From NCBI GenBank assembly GCA_029891385.1, contig CM057228.1:35405023-35469022 (forward strand): a stretch of 64,000 nt of DNA, read 5' to 3'. This DNA is from Erythroxylum novogranatense (Eukaryota; Streptophyta; Magnoliopsida; Malpighiales; Erythroxylaceae). This document shows, piece after piece, positions 11,205 to 23,853 of the stretch. The notes beneath the pieces are model-generated. The model was not told where the DNA came from. It saw only the letters and a program-made list of their open reading frames with translations, and did no database searches. Both the position numbers and the translations under genes were made by a program. Every line of letters starts with the position of its first letter. Position 1 is the stretch's first letter.

Positions 11205-14200
11205 GTAGTACGTAATGTATCTGGGCACAGTTTGGAACATAGGTTGCATGCATTTGAGTCGCGTCGTTGCAGACCGTGGTAACTGATCCCTAGTCAGAAT
11301 CGCACGAGGATAAATCTTACGGGTGCATAAGTGTGAAGTGACTAAGTGAGAGAAGAGTGAGACGGGATTAGAGTGTAAATCCCTAAAAGGGGATAATCAA
11401 TTAGGAAAGGAAAAAGGAAAAATGGATAAGAAGGATGATATTGTACTGGGTTAGAAACCCTCATATGTGATAGCAGAATGACTGTGTTGGCCTAGACTAA
11501 TTAAGAATTTCCGAATTAAATTAACAATATTATGGTGGCAGAAAAATGAAGATGTTGAGAACTTGGAGAGGTCCATTAGAGATATGGGAAGCATATTGGT
11601 TATAGTAGATCTAAGTGAGATTAAATGCCCGGATGGTTAGGTAATTACGCTCAATCAGTATATGTCATGAAAGGGAAATATTGGAAGTGAGTAAAATGTA
11701 GATGATCCAATCGGGCATATTTTGATTCATCAGATTTGAGTTAGAGATCAGTAGATATTATAGGCGAAAGATAATAGCGAAATGGAAAGAAGCTCAATAG
11801 AAATCTCAGAACGGTTTATTGAGAACTGAAAGAATGTAAAAGTGTACAGATAGACTGAAATGAATTCGGGAAATGATTATGAACTAGACCGCATAAGTTT
11901 GAGACTGGAATTGTTAGGTGATTATGGTGCTTCGAGGTTGGAAATTCGTATGATAAAATCGTAAAAGAAAAAGACAGACAGATGATTTCTACTGATGGTG
12001 TATCGGGAAATACTGAATTAGGTGTATATGGACACGAAAATGGTAAATGGATAGGTACTTTGTTGGTATTGGGGACTGTGAACACCTGATCATAGACTGT
12101 TTGAGGAAAATAGAAGATAAGTAGCAGAAAACAGAATGAAAAAAAAATAGGAATAATGATCATAAGCTGATAAGCCAAATTGATATGACCTTATAAGGTC
12201 AATTTGCACGTAACGGATAGGGGAATGAGACATACAGTTTAAGGATATGGTGAGAATGAAATAAAGATCTTGAAAAAAATGAAACCACAATAGTGGTGTA
12301 TGAAAAGAGTTGTCGCATTTAAATCGAGTTACTGTTGGGAATATCTATTGGACAGTAATGTTGATTGTGACTAATGAAATGTATGTTACAGATATATGGA
12401 AACCACAGAGTAAATGAGCGGTAAATGTTTAGAGTGATTATAAGTGTGAAGTTCTTAATGGGTTAAAGTAAAACAAGAGTAGACTAAGTGTGCCTGTATG
12501 AAAGGAATCTTAAGGAAGTCTGAATTGTATGGGTTACAAATTGGTTTCCGGCTAAAATGCTGTGGTATAGATTACTGAATAAGTGGTAAAGAAAGTGTTT
12601 AAGTGACTGTCACAAGGAACCTTCGCGAAAGGAATGTTTTGATCTGTTAAATGAAGACATAAGAGTGTCTTGATTGAGATTGTACGTATAGTGAAGAAGG
12701 ATTGAAACACAATTAGGAATAATCATTGGTTGATGAGACTTTTGTGGACAAAATTAAAAGTGAAATTGGGTCATAGCTCATATCTGAGAGATTATCTGCA
12801 TTGTATGTACAGAAATGTAAAGAATTCCATATGAGTGAGATTTTAATTTGAGGTGATTCTATTGCAATGTGAAGTGAATCGATCTCCAGTTATGATGCAA
12901 AACTGTTGAGGAATCTAGATTTGAAGCGAAGAATAAAAGAGTCCCGAATTGAAAAGTGAGATACTAAAATAAAATGGAAATTTTGGAGGTTTAAATATGG
13001 ATGACAAGGTATTAACATATGTTGATATGCATGATATGAAAACAGTTGAGAAGAGAAAATGAAAAGAGTAAATAAATGAAGACAAGAGGTTCAAAAGGGA
13101 AACTGACAATGAGGTGATGTAGTGACACCTTCATAAAGAAAGTGTAGATACACTTATTGTAGACTCAATGAAAAGGGTAAAAGATGTACCAGAATGTCAA
13201 TAAGACCCTAATAGGAATTATGCGAGGTAAACAATGGTAGTAATCATGATTAGAGATGAATGTGTTTGGAAGTGTTGAACAGTGAAAAGTGAAAAGAACT
13301 ATATGACTAATTGAGGAATCCGATATTGATGATAAGCATACACTGGAAGAGTGGGCAGTGTGTGTTGAACTGAGACAATATGTTGAACAAGTATGAAATA
13401 AATTGAACTGACTGTGATAAATGGTATTAGTGCCATTCTCATTATTGAAAGCCTTGAGACCGTAGATTCCTATAAGGATACACCGGGTTAATTTGAGGAA
13501 AGAGACCGTGTAAATACGATAATGCTTCAATGAATGATCAATTACGATATTGGGGTTTTCAATCAATGTCAGCGAGATATTGGGTAATAGTGAAGTGTTT
13601 TTGGAAAATTGAAGTTGTAAAAAAAAAAAAAGTGATACGAAAGGTTAAGAGTGCAGAAAGTAAAGGGGGAAAGTTTTATGATGGGTTTTAATATACAAAT
13701 GGAATTGGAAAACTATAGTGAACAAAAGTCAAGAAGAAGTATGTGTACCGATCAAAAGGTATTAGAACAAGAAAGTGAATAACAAAGTTAGACATTCTAG
13801 TAAGCATATTTGAAAAGTGAAATTGAGTAATTGTAGGTAGAATGAAGTGATTCTCGGCTCAAGTGTTTATAGGTTGAATGTCCAATAGGAAAAAAGGTTT
13901 GATTATGGTCGTTTTATAGAGTTTTGATTCACTGGAGAATATATACTGTTACACTGCACAGTGCCTACTGGGAGTTAAAGACCATAATGGGTTTGAGACT
14001 AAAATGTGTGAGAAAAAGGAAAGTGACTTAGGAAGCCTGCATGGTTAGCTAAAGTGGAATCGGATCGGACAAATGAGATAGAGTAAATCAGATATCCGGA
14101 TGAAGTGTGTGAACACTATAGAATAGTGATTTGTCTTACGAGAATCAATTTTAAATATAAAGTGAATGGCATATAATAAATGACTGCATTAGGTACATTG

Positions 14201-14671
14201 TTACTGATTATAGTGTAGTGGAATTAAATGTTACCGTATTGGTACCAAGGGAATGTAAATCGTCCCTGACGTGATTAAGGGAGGTACCAATGACATGGAG
14301 ATGTCCTCAATGGAATACGAATTGGACTATATGGCACTGTGGGAAAAAGGTATTAGAGGAATAAAATGTGATAAGTGAATAGGTTCGAAAATACTGAACT
14401 GAGTTAAATATCGAAACCAAAGGTAGTGACAGTTCTAGAAATGGTAAGTGAGATAGCTAAGAAAATGAGATCGCTAACCGATAGTTTTGTCAAATCACAT
14501 CGTGTCTTAAGTGATAATGAGTTAGCCATAGTAATCAAACCACTGATGAGAGTGGTTACCGTGATCACCCAAAAGTGAATCATTAAGTGGAAAAGTGTAT
14601 AGGATATATAGACTCATATGATTACCGTCATAGTGAACGTTGATCGAGAATTTCGAGGACTAAATTTTATA

Positions 14672-14683
14672 AGGAGGGAGAAT
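14672..14683 (+). other. Polypurine tract of second LARD A unit
   Basis: AGGAGGGAGAAT immediately precedes the TGTAACA start of LTR copy 3. Confidence 0.75.
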
Positions 14684-17600
14684 TGTAACATCTCATCCCT
14701 CCCCGGAAGGTAAAATAGTAAAATTGGCATAGGATGAGATTGGTAAAGAATAATTAGTACTGTTAGGTGATAATAGGATTGATACACAAGATCAATTGTG
14801 TATATGGAATTACGGTATATGCATTCATGACATTCCCAGAATTGGGCCTAACGGTATTTTATTGTGATTAACGTGGTTATGGGATTTGAAAAATTATTCG
14901 AGTCGCCATCGAGCGCTTTTACATTTTTTGGGATTTATAGAAATTTTCTGAAATTTTCTGAAGAAACTTTCCGGACCGGCAAAATCGCCGATAACTGGCC
15001 TAAACGTGTTTTTGTGTTAGAAAAGGTGATTTTCGTGTTTGAAAAATTATTTGGAGTGCACTGTTTCATGTTTTACAATTTTAGGGAATTTCAATAATTC
15101 TCAGATAAATAATTGGGGAAAATTTCCGGAAATTTCGGACGGGATAAATTGCCAATTAGCGAATCGATTGATTTTTGGTAGCAAAATCGCTACCCAATGG
15201 CACCGTAATATTGAGTATATTATTTTGAGACTGAAAGTAGGGTCATTTGAATTAATTGGAGTAAAATTTTGATCTGGATTAAATAAATATATCTTGACTT
15301 TCATTTGAATTGTGGACCAATCACATGTTGCCATTTAAAAGGCATCATTTAATGCCTCTCTTCATTCTTTCGAAGTGTATGTTTTAAAGGAAAGGAAATG
15401 GATTGTTTTAAAGGCTTTTGGTAAGAGTTTATCCAAACATACACAAACTCAAACTCTCTTGATATAAACCATCGAAAATTTTGCTCTCTTCTCATCTTTC
15501 TCCATAGTTTCAAGCTCCTCTCTTTGATTCCCTCAAAGCTAGAAGATGAGTCTTGAGCATACTTGAGAAGGAAAGGTGGTTGGTACCTTTGTGTAGGAGT
15601 TAGAAGTTGGTTGTTGAAGGTTTGAAGGAGGGTTTGAATTAGGTAAGTTGTTATTTAAGGTTTGAGTTTTAAATGTTGTTTTTACATGGAATTAAATGTC
15701 ATGATAGTATGGGGTAGTTAATAAAAGGATTTAAAGCATGTATTAGGTTCATGTAGACATTAAAGTGATGATTATTGTGATTTGAAGAAAGGGGTATGAG
15801 GCTAGGTGAAGATGCATTAAAATTTATGATATGGTTTGATTTTGAATTGAATGGGGATAATTATTTGAGTCTTTGAATTGAGGAATTTAAGGCTGCCAAT
15901 TTTTCAGTATTAACCCTAACATATGTATGATTGTAGTGATATTTAATTTGTATTTATTTTGATGTCTAGTGATGTGAAAAGGCATTGAAGTGGTTGAACT
16001 AAGGTTAACCTTAAATCTGGAAAATTGGAATTATAATTGATGTTACTGTTTTATTTATAACTTATTGTGTAGAAATGAAAATGAGGTAAGGTTAGTGGCC
16101 ACTGAAACTTTGGGATGTTGGCTTCAATTTAGTGTGAAATAGGTGTTGTTGAATTTCATTCATAGAAGGGTGAATTTTGCATGGAAAGTTACTGTTCCAT
16201 TGCCTGTGAACAGTAACCGCAACCATGACATCTGAGTTTTGTTGATTTTATGAATTAATTGAAATGGAATTAGGAGAATGGTCTTCATGGAAGTTGTAGA
16301 ATATTTGATTATCTTTCCATTGCTACTGATCTTGCTATTTTGGAATTGTGTATTGGGAGATATGAATTGATTACTAATGACTGGTTTTGAGCAGTTTGGA
16401 TGAAACCTAGCTTAAGTGTGATTTTGTGAGCTTACTGATTAGAGGCAATTTTAACATTTTAAGTGGACTGAATTGGTGTGAGTGAGCTTCTGAAAAGTTG
16501 TAGAGGAAAATATTACCTTGAAAATGACATATGGTGTGTAATTTTTAGAAGTCAGAATTGGGAGTTATGATTTTTTCAAAACCTGACCCTACATTAGGTT
16601 ATGAATGGCTGATCATAACAGTAGCTTCCATAATAGTTTTGAAATTGTTAGAGATCGAATTGGATGATGAGTTCTTCATGAGAATTGAAGTTTAAGATGT
16701 TATCTTTTCAGGGATATAAAGTTCTGAATTTACTGACTTGTATATAGGGAGTTATGCTTGTTGTAAGGTTACTGCCCACATTGAAAGATTTCAGAGACAG
16801 TAACATTAGGTGAATTAATTGAGTGGTTTAGAAATAGAATTTGATTTTGGGTTGTTCATGAAAGTTGTAGAGAACATTGTGAACTTATTGACCATATTTT
16901 TGTGGTAATTCATTTCTGAAGAATCAGTGAGTTATGCAATTGTCAATGTACTGCCCTGTGTTGAGGGAAATTGAGTAGGCAGAAGGTTTGATGGATTATT
17001 TGACACCCTTAGAGTTTAAATTGATTTTTATGGTCTTCTTGAGAATTGTAGAGGGTTTCATGATCTTTCCAATGAGATATAGTTGGTAATTTTCTAAATT
17101 GTGTGCAATGAGTTATTGGTGTTAAAAGTTGGCTTGAAATCAAGAAATTAAAGAAGGGAATAAGGGTTAGGTATATATATAGATATTAATTGTTTAAATT
17201 GACTTTTGATTTCTTTTGTCAATTTCTTTCCCGTCCGACGTCCGATTGACCTGATTCCAGAGGCATCGGATTCCTTGAATATTTAATTTCATATTATGAG
17301 AAAACGGAAATTTTTTAGACGAGAATTTGACGTAGCCCCTATTGACGGAACATGTAAACATTGTTTTATTTAATTGAGGACCTATAAAGGTCCGAATTGG
17401 GCACCGTCAGCGCCTATGGATTTCTAATTTTTGATAGAATTTTATTATGGGAAAATATTGAATTAGGATCGGGATTGCCATGAACATGCATATCTCATCA
17501 ACATGAGCACAAATTTCATATTTAGTGACTCGTACTTTTTCTGATTCATATAGAGGCCCAATTGGAGCGTCGATCGACCGACGTCACGAGACTTTCCGCA

Positions 17601-18668
17601 TTTGCTCGAAGTAATAGGTGAGTAACCTAGTAGGTTTCTCAAATTTCTGGTTGTTTACATGCTCAATGTGAATTACGTGCAAAAGTGAATTGAATGATCA
17701 CCGCATGACTACCGCATATATGGGATCGTATTGTATGATTTTACCGCATCAATGACCGACATCGATAGATCGGGCTTTATAGCCATTATATCAACATCGC
17801 TACACCGGGCTTTATAGCCAAACACCGTATATGCATCGAATATCGCATGCATGCATAATTGCATGATCGATAATGGACGTGCCCAAGTTGCTATTTTTAC
17901 CGATAAGAGCTTCGAGCTCTCATATCAGATCGATCGGGCTTGAGCCCGAGGGAGAAAATCTCGACGCGTCCCCACCGAACACCGATCGAGCACTTGGGCA
18001 CAATAATGAATAATCGAAAGAGTCACATATGCATTGTATTCGCATAAGTAACTGCTTTCGTGATGGTATGTGTTACTGTGAATGGTTTACTGTTACTGGC
18101 TATGGTTATTGATTGCTTGACTGCTTATTGGTAATTGATGATTACTGTACTATACTGTACGCCATGGGCGTAATGCATGATTTGAGTGAACCATCGATGA
18201 TGGTTTCTCACTGAGTTCGCAAAACTCACCCAAAATTTGCATCTATTTTCGTGTCTGAAGAATACCCCGGTTGACACGGGAGTATGTCTACTGTAGATGA
18301 GTAAAGGTTAGAGATCGGGATCAGTTCGTGTCTGCATTAGTGTCTTAGTAAATTGTATTCCGCAATCACTGTATAACAAGACTTTATATTTTTACTGAGC
18401 CATTGTGGTATTAATGTTTTACTGCATTGACTGATTGTAATTATTACTGGATGACTGCAATAACTGAAACTGGTTTTTATTGAACACGGATTTTTAATTA
18501 CTTACTGTGTTTGCCGTGTGAACGTGGAGTTAATGGCTACAAAAAGAAAAGAAAAAAAAAGTATACTAAATTTTAAATCGACTGATGTAGTACGTCACTC
18601 TCGTGGGACGCGGACTCGGATATCACCAACGATATCGGGTTCGGGTCTTACGGGAGTGGGGTGTTACA
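14684..18668 (+). mobile_element. LARD family A, LTR copy 3 (terminal)
   Basis: This complete LTR of 3985 bases has the intact terminal inverted repeat TGTAACA...TGTTACA. It closes the tandem array: beyond 18668 the sequence is unrelated LINE. The candidate target duplication would be CTCTA (18669-18673), but its left partner lies outside the window. The TATA box is at 15463 and GTGAGT at 17618. The acceptor region at 18241-18258 reads TTTTCGTGTCTGAAG where relatives have TTTTTCAGGTCCTGAAG. Confidence 0.92.
15463..15468 (+). promoter_or_regulatory. TATA box of LARD A LTR copy 3
   Basis: TATAAA lies at the position equivalent to 511 and 7975, upstream of the CT-rich leader. Confidence 0.6.
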
Positions 18669-19141
18669 CTCTAACTAATGTTATTGAGGGGAGGTGAGAT
18701 TTTAATTTATTTGGTAGCAATTACTGGTCAATTTGTAGCATAAATATGTCAATATCAAAAGTAATCATTAGCTCTTTAAGAGTATAGTCAGTCTAATTTG
18801 AATAGCATAGTTCAGAATACCCAAAAGTAGTTTGGGAAAACTTTGATTCAACAAGAAATTTACAAGAGGCAATGCTCAAAGATTTCTTTTAGCTTAGAAA
18901 ATGGGATTCCAACAAAAAATTCTTCCATTTTTTAACTTTTTTCGACAAAATTTAACTTTAATTTATAAGTAATAAAATGAAAGAGGTGAAAGGCAATGAT
19001 AATAGTGAGGATATGAAAGTTACAATCTTGAATTTCTTTTATTCTCTATTTAATAAGGTATCTCTTAATTATAGGCCATATTTTATATATTATTGTTTCT
19101 TAAGATATGATTAAGGATGGTGAAGTTTTAATGGCTCCTTA
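18669..19141 (+). pseudogene. L1 LINE ORF2 fragment 1 (upstream of RT core)
   Basis: Translated with frame changes, this stretch gives pieces typical of plant L1 ORF2 between endonuclease and reverse transcriptase: a WDSNKKFFH-like block (family form W..GD.N..FFH), a region like NEDMK..IL.FF.SLF, and DGEVLMAPY just before the break. It continues directly into the LINE sequence at 23859 (QEFKKAM, then GLDGF), so the LTR at 19142-23853 was inserted into it. Stop codons and frameshifts show it is long dead. Its left edge is cut by the LARD array. Confidence 0.65.
19137..19141. repeat. Left target duplication of solo LTR 19142-23853
   Basis: CCTTA here pairs with CTTTA at 23854-23858, one mismatch in five. 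The LINE reading frame on the two sides fits a single insertion. Confidence 0.6.
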
Positions 19142-19265
19142 TGTTGGGACCCGATCCGGAAACCGGATCCCAACCGGAAAATAGGAACGGATACGAAGAA
19201 CGAGGCGAATTCAAATTGGATAAATTGAATTCGATAATGACAAACAAAGCGAAAGCGGAATCAAA

Positions 19266-19353
19266 GCGAATGCAAATCGAATACAGAATCGAAAGAAGCA
19301 AATCGGGAAAGCGAATGCAAATCGAATACAGAATCGAAAGAAGCAAATCGGGA
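19266..19353. repeat. 45-bp tandem duplication
   Basis: Two copies of a unit beginning GCGAATGCAAATCGAATACA lie head to tail (19266-19310 and 19311-19353) inside the LTR end. The period is divisible by three, which keeps an accidental 92-codon frame open; I do not consider that frame a gene. Confidence 0.85.
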
Positions 19354-22300
19354 TGGTTACAATCAAAGGCGCAACAGAGACGAATCGAATTCAAACTTAT
19401 AATCAAAGTATACAAATGAAGCCAAATCGAATAGCATAACAAATGTCCGACATCCATGAATACAATACAAAGACAACAACGATCGCGTTGGAAACCTAGA
19501 CTATGACATATCCGAAATCCGGTATAATTTTTTTTTCTTTTCTTTACTCATTAATCAAATATGATTTCCTTTTTCTTGGACATTTTCCTCAATCAATCTC
19601 TCATATCATAACGAACTTTATAACAATCATATAAATCGCTAATTCCATCTTTTAAGCATCTAAATCTTATTTTTCTTCTTTTCCAATTTATTTTCTAACG
19701 AAAATTCGGCAGCATAACGACTGTCTTTGACATAACCCAAAACCTGCAAGGTGTTCAAAAACACTTCTATAATCCCAAACACAGCTCAGAATCATCGGAC
19801 TCTCCCTTCCGGAATCCAAACACCAGCAAAACACACGTCTATACCTAATACTTCCATAATTCTCAATTAGTCAACACAACAATCTCATTATCTATATCCA
19901 AATCACAAACATCATATTTATAATCAATATACAATCCCCATCATTCATAAATGACAATTTCAATCTAATTAATCATTCATAAATGACACAATTTCAGAAA
20001 TCGAATACGTTATACTCAAATCTCTTCCATAACTTTCTTAAATACACATGTCCAGAACTCATAAAACATTCTCATAATGACTTACACAACATACTTTAAT
20101 GACATTCCAAGCCCAAATACATAAGATACACTCTGAACAAAAACGAACAAAGGTCTTTACTTTCTTTCATCCGATCTCCTGCACGAACCCTGGAGATGGG
20201 GATGAAAGGAGGGTGAGCTACACAGCTCAGTGGATCACACATTTATAAATTGAAAAATAAGCAGAAATCATTTTTTTTTTCATAAACTTTTTGCCAAAAG
20301 GCTTATTTTTCAAACTTTACAACTTTTCAAAAATTTTCCTCAAATCTTTCAATATTTTTCAAACTTTTTATATTAAATTTCACTTTTTCATTTATCAATT
20401 TTAAACATGAATGCAGCACACAGAAACAAATAAAAAACATGTAACATATCAAAATGGTCTGGTTTGGTCCGAAACAGAACGTACTGCATATTCCCTTATA
20501 AAGGTCCTGTAATCAGGAATAGAGCGATTACACTTTCTCAAGATAGCGGTCCAAAGGTAGCCGTGAAGGGAGTCCAAAATCGAAGCTCCGTGCCACTAGC
20601 GGGCAGCCGGGAGAAGGCTATAAACGAATAGAGACAGTGCACTGACTCACAAGGACCTGACCAAACCCACATAACACATAAGCGAAAGCGGAAATTCGAA
20701 TTGCCCGAAGGTCCTTTTCAAAAATCTTGATTTTCTTGAAATTTTTCATATTTCCACATAATTCCCACATACAAATCAAATTGCCAGAAGGCACATTTTG
20801 AAACTTGATTTTATACCTTCACATAATGCATACAATTCAATCAATTCATCATTCAAATACTAATTTCAACAATCAAATCATTCAATCAATGTTTTCAACA
20901 ATGTGCATAATTCAATAATGCATTTATAACAAATGAATTTAAACTGTACTAATTTCTCAGAAATCATTCGGAAATCATATTTTCAAACATTAATCAACAT
21001 TGTTTTCAAACATTTACAAAAACAATAATTTATCAAAAATCGAATTTTTGCTTTCTTTAAATTTTTCAAAATTGCTTTCTTTAATTTTTCAAAATTGCAT
21101 GTATAGCTTACAAATCAAAATATAAATATGCTACCCACCTTGAATTATTGCCAAAAACTTGTTCCATGCTCCAAATTGACTACTTCTTCTTTCTTCCTTC
21201 CAATTTAAAATAACCTAAGCCATACATATCCAAATTCAACATCATAAAAATCATAATCTTCAAAATTAACTATAGGAAACCCAAATTCATCACTTTTCCA
21301 AGCTTTCTAAAATCAGAATTTCTAAAATCCCCAAATTCAAAATTTTACCTAAACCAATTCACTCAAACTCAATCTCATTAATAACTTAATTTCTCAAATT
21401 AAACTTAGAAAACATTATTTCCTCACATATTTAAACTATCTAAATCTCCAATTTTCAAAAACCCCAATTTCTAAAATTGGCCTAAACCAATTTACACAAA
21501 TTCCATATCATAAATCACAATTTCTTCAAAATTAATTTCATATATCACCAATTCATCATACTTTCCATGATTCTAAGCCAATAATTTTCAAAAATTTCAA
21601 ATTCTAAAATTGGGCAAAATCCCTACTCACATAAATCCAAAATTAAACATAACCTAAAGCATATACATCACAATTAGCTTCATAAATCACAAACTCATGT
21701 CCTTTACCACAATTCTAAACCAAAAATTTATCAAAAATCACACGTCAAATTTTTGACCTTACCTCATTCTTCACTGAAATCCGACTTTTCTTGGCTTGGA
21801 AGGAAGCTCTTGTGCTTCTCCATCTTTTTCTCTCTTGGTACAACCTCAAAATCCCTAAGAATCAAGTAGAAAAATTGAAACTTAGCTTTCTCTCTCATCT
21901 TTTCTCCATAGCCGACCTTCTCCTCTCTTCTCTTCTCCTTATTCTTCTTCTTTTCTCAAGTTTTCGGCTTCTCCATGAAAAAAACGACAGCCCACTTGAT
22001 TTTTAAAGCCATGTCATTAAATGATGATTAAAAGACCAAAATGCCCCTAATACTTGCTTTTAAGTTATTCTCACTTGCGGGTCTGATTTGCACTATCAAG
22101 TTGAAGGAATTTGTCAAAACTTCCTTCTAGAGAAATGTTTCTCTATGTCTTAATTTCATAATGCCACAAGAATCATCCAATTCGGAGCACTACATCAAAA
22201 GTTATGCGCAAAATATTACGGGTATATCCATATTCTAACACATTTTCCATGCATGTTATTTCCATCCAGAAATTAACATTCTTAATCCCAAAATTGACAT

Positions 22301-22837
22301 TCGATGTCTTCATAACAATTGTATCCCTATGTCTCTAGTTTAATTCAAAATGAGAATCGCCTCATTTCGATTCCCAGATCAAAAGTTATGGTCAAAATAC
22401 TCTCAGGTGTTCCTAACCCAAAAACTGCACACTAATCCGAACTTCCATTCAGAAATTAGAAGTCTTAGGGGTAAAATTGACATTTCATTTATTCGTATGA
22501 TTTGTAGCCCCCTGTCTTAATTTTATTTTGCCTCAAGAATCGCTTCAATCGGATCACCACAGATCCCGAATTTCTCAAAATACTGAACTATGTTCAGAAA
22601 ATTTCCCGACTCACTTTGATTAAAATAATCATCCTTAATTAAATCTAAAAAATTCACACATTTTCCTTAAAAATGAAATTCACTGTCTTAGGAATCCAAC
22701 GCTTCGAGAATCGACTCAATCGGATGTCGGACGGAAAAGATATCAGCAAAAGATTGAACGAAGGTCGGATTGAAGGAGGAAACTAACAAAGAAATCAAAA
22801 CGGTGTTGCATAAAGGGGTCCGAAAACGGCGCCGTAT

Positions 22838-23020
22838 GAAGCAAAACGCGCGCGCAGAGGAGAGGAGAAATCAAAACGACGTCGCGTGGAGAAACGAAAA
22901 CGGCGTCGCATCAACGGAAACGCCCGATCGTTGGGCGAGGCGAGGGCGAGCTCGCCCTCATGGCAGCGCTCATTGGCAAAGCGCTCATACTAGCGAGGCT
23001 CACCCTCATGAGCGCATGGA
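22838..23020. other. GC-rich island inside solo LTR F
   Basis: A patch of CGCGCGC, GGCGTCGC, GGCGAGGCGAGGGCGAGCTC and AGCGCTC motifs interrupts otherwise AT-rich sequence. It includes short palindromes such as GGGCGAGCTCGCCC. A comparable island occurs at 45760-45960 in another LTR. No protein is recognised. Confidence 0.6.
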
Positions 23021-23853
23021 CCAAAACCCTCTTTTTTTTTTCTCTTTTTTTTCACATAAGTAAAATCTAAAATTTTCAAAATTCATAACTCTTGATCCCA
23101 AACTCCAAATATGACAAATTTGGTCTCTATAGAAAGCTTGAAGGAAGCTCTACAACTTCCATAAAGGACATAAAAATCAATTCGACTCCTAAGGGAGATC
23201 ATTTTCCAGTCAAAGATTCTGTCCTATAATATATCATGCTAAAACCATAACATAAACTTGTAAAAATCATAACTTATTATTCCTTGATCGAAAAATTGCA
23301 TACTTTATATCAAATTAAAGATCAAATCAAATCTTTCAACTTTCATGAAGAACATCAAAGCTCAATTAACCTCTAATTATGTTAATTTCTCAGTCAAAGT
23401 TTCAGCCATACCAATAGTCAACCTGAACACACTTAAACTTTGACTGATCATAACTTTCACTCCCGATATCGAAAAATTGCAAACTTCATGGCTACAGAAA
23501 ACCCTTAACATAACCTACAAGTTTCATGTAGACCATTTTCTCAAATTTTGCCTAAATCAAAAGTCAACTCTCAAAGGCCAAGAAGTCAAACTTTTCATAT
23601 TTTCATATTTTCATATTTTTACACTTTTTCTCTTTATTTCTTGATTTTTAACTTAATTTTCAATTTCTCATCCACTTAAACTTGTATAATCCATACAAAT
23701 CTATTCAAATTTCAAAATCATCAAACTCCATCAATTCTTTTTCTCATCTATTTTCTTAAAACATAATCACATCTATTACAAACTTCATATACAAACTTAC
23801 TTATTTCATACTTTTTATATTTTTAAAATTCACTTAAAGATCGGGGTCTAACA

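Larger units (their letters stand above)
11184..14683 (+). mobile_element. LARD A internal domain 2 (non-coding)
   Basis: This 3.5 kb is nearly identical to 3719-7199, apart from scattered small differences mainly at CG, CTG and CAG sites and homopolymers. No retroelement protein is recognisable. The ENFEDEI remnant at the 3' end (about 14646-14666) has GAC followed by TAA where copy 1 has GAA. The minus-strand frames of 64-133 codons mirror those of copy 1, as expected from copy identity, and are not evidence of selection for protein. Confidence 0.85.
19142..23853 (-). mobile_element. Solo LTR, family F (4.7 kb, minus)
   Basis: The plus strand starts TGTTGGGACC and ends GGGGTCTAACA, giving TG...CA ends and a TGTT/AACA inverted terminus. 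There is no internal domain, primer site or polypurine tract, and five-base near-duplications flank it, so it is a solo LTR left by LTR-LTR recombination. I assign the minus strand by analogy: the region near 21765, read on minus, gives a GAATGAGGTAAGG donor-like site as in the LARD LTRs. It shares a block around 22685-22735 (revcomp CCGTCCGACATCCGATTG) with LARD A and B, and a GTGCCACTAGCGGGC motif near 20590 with the LTR at 30222-37890. No coding sequence is recognised in it. Confidence 0.75.

Noticed and set aside
19141..19419. 92-codon plus-strand frame and its 109-codon minus-strand overlap
   Set aside because: It is kept open by a 45-bp tandem duplication at the end of a solo LTR; both strands are open, and no start context or family supports a gene.
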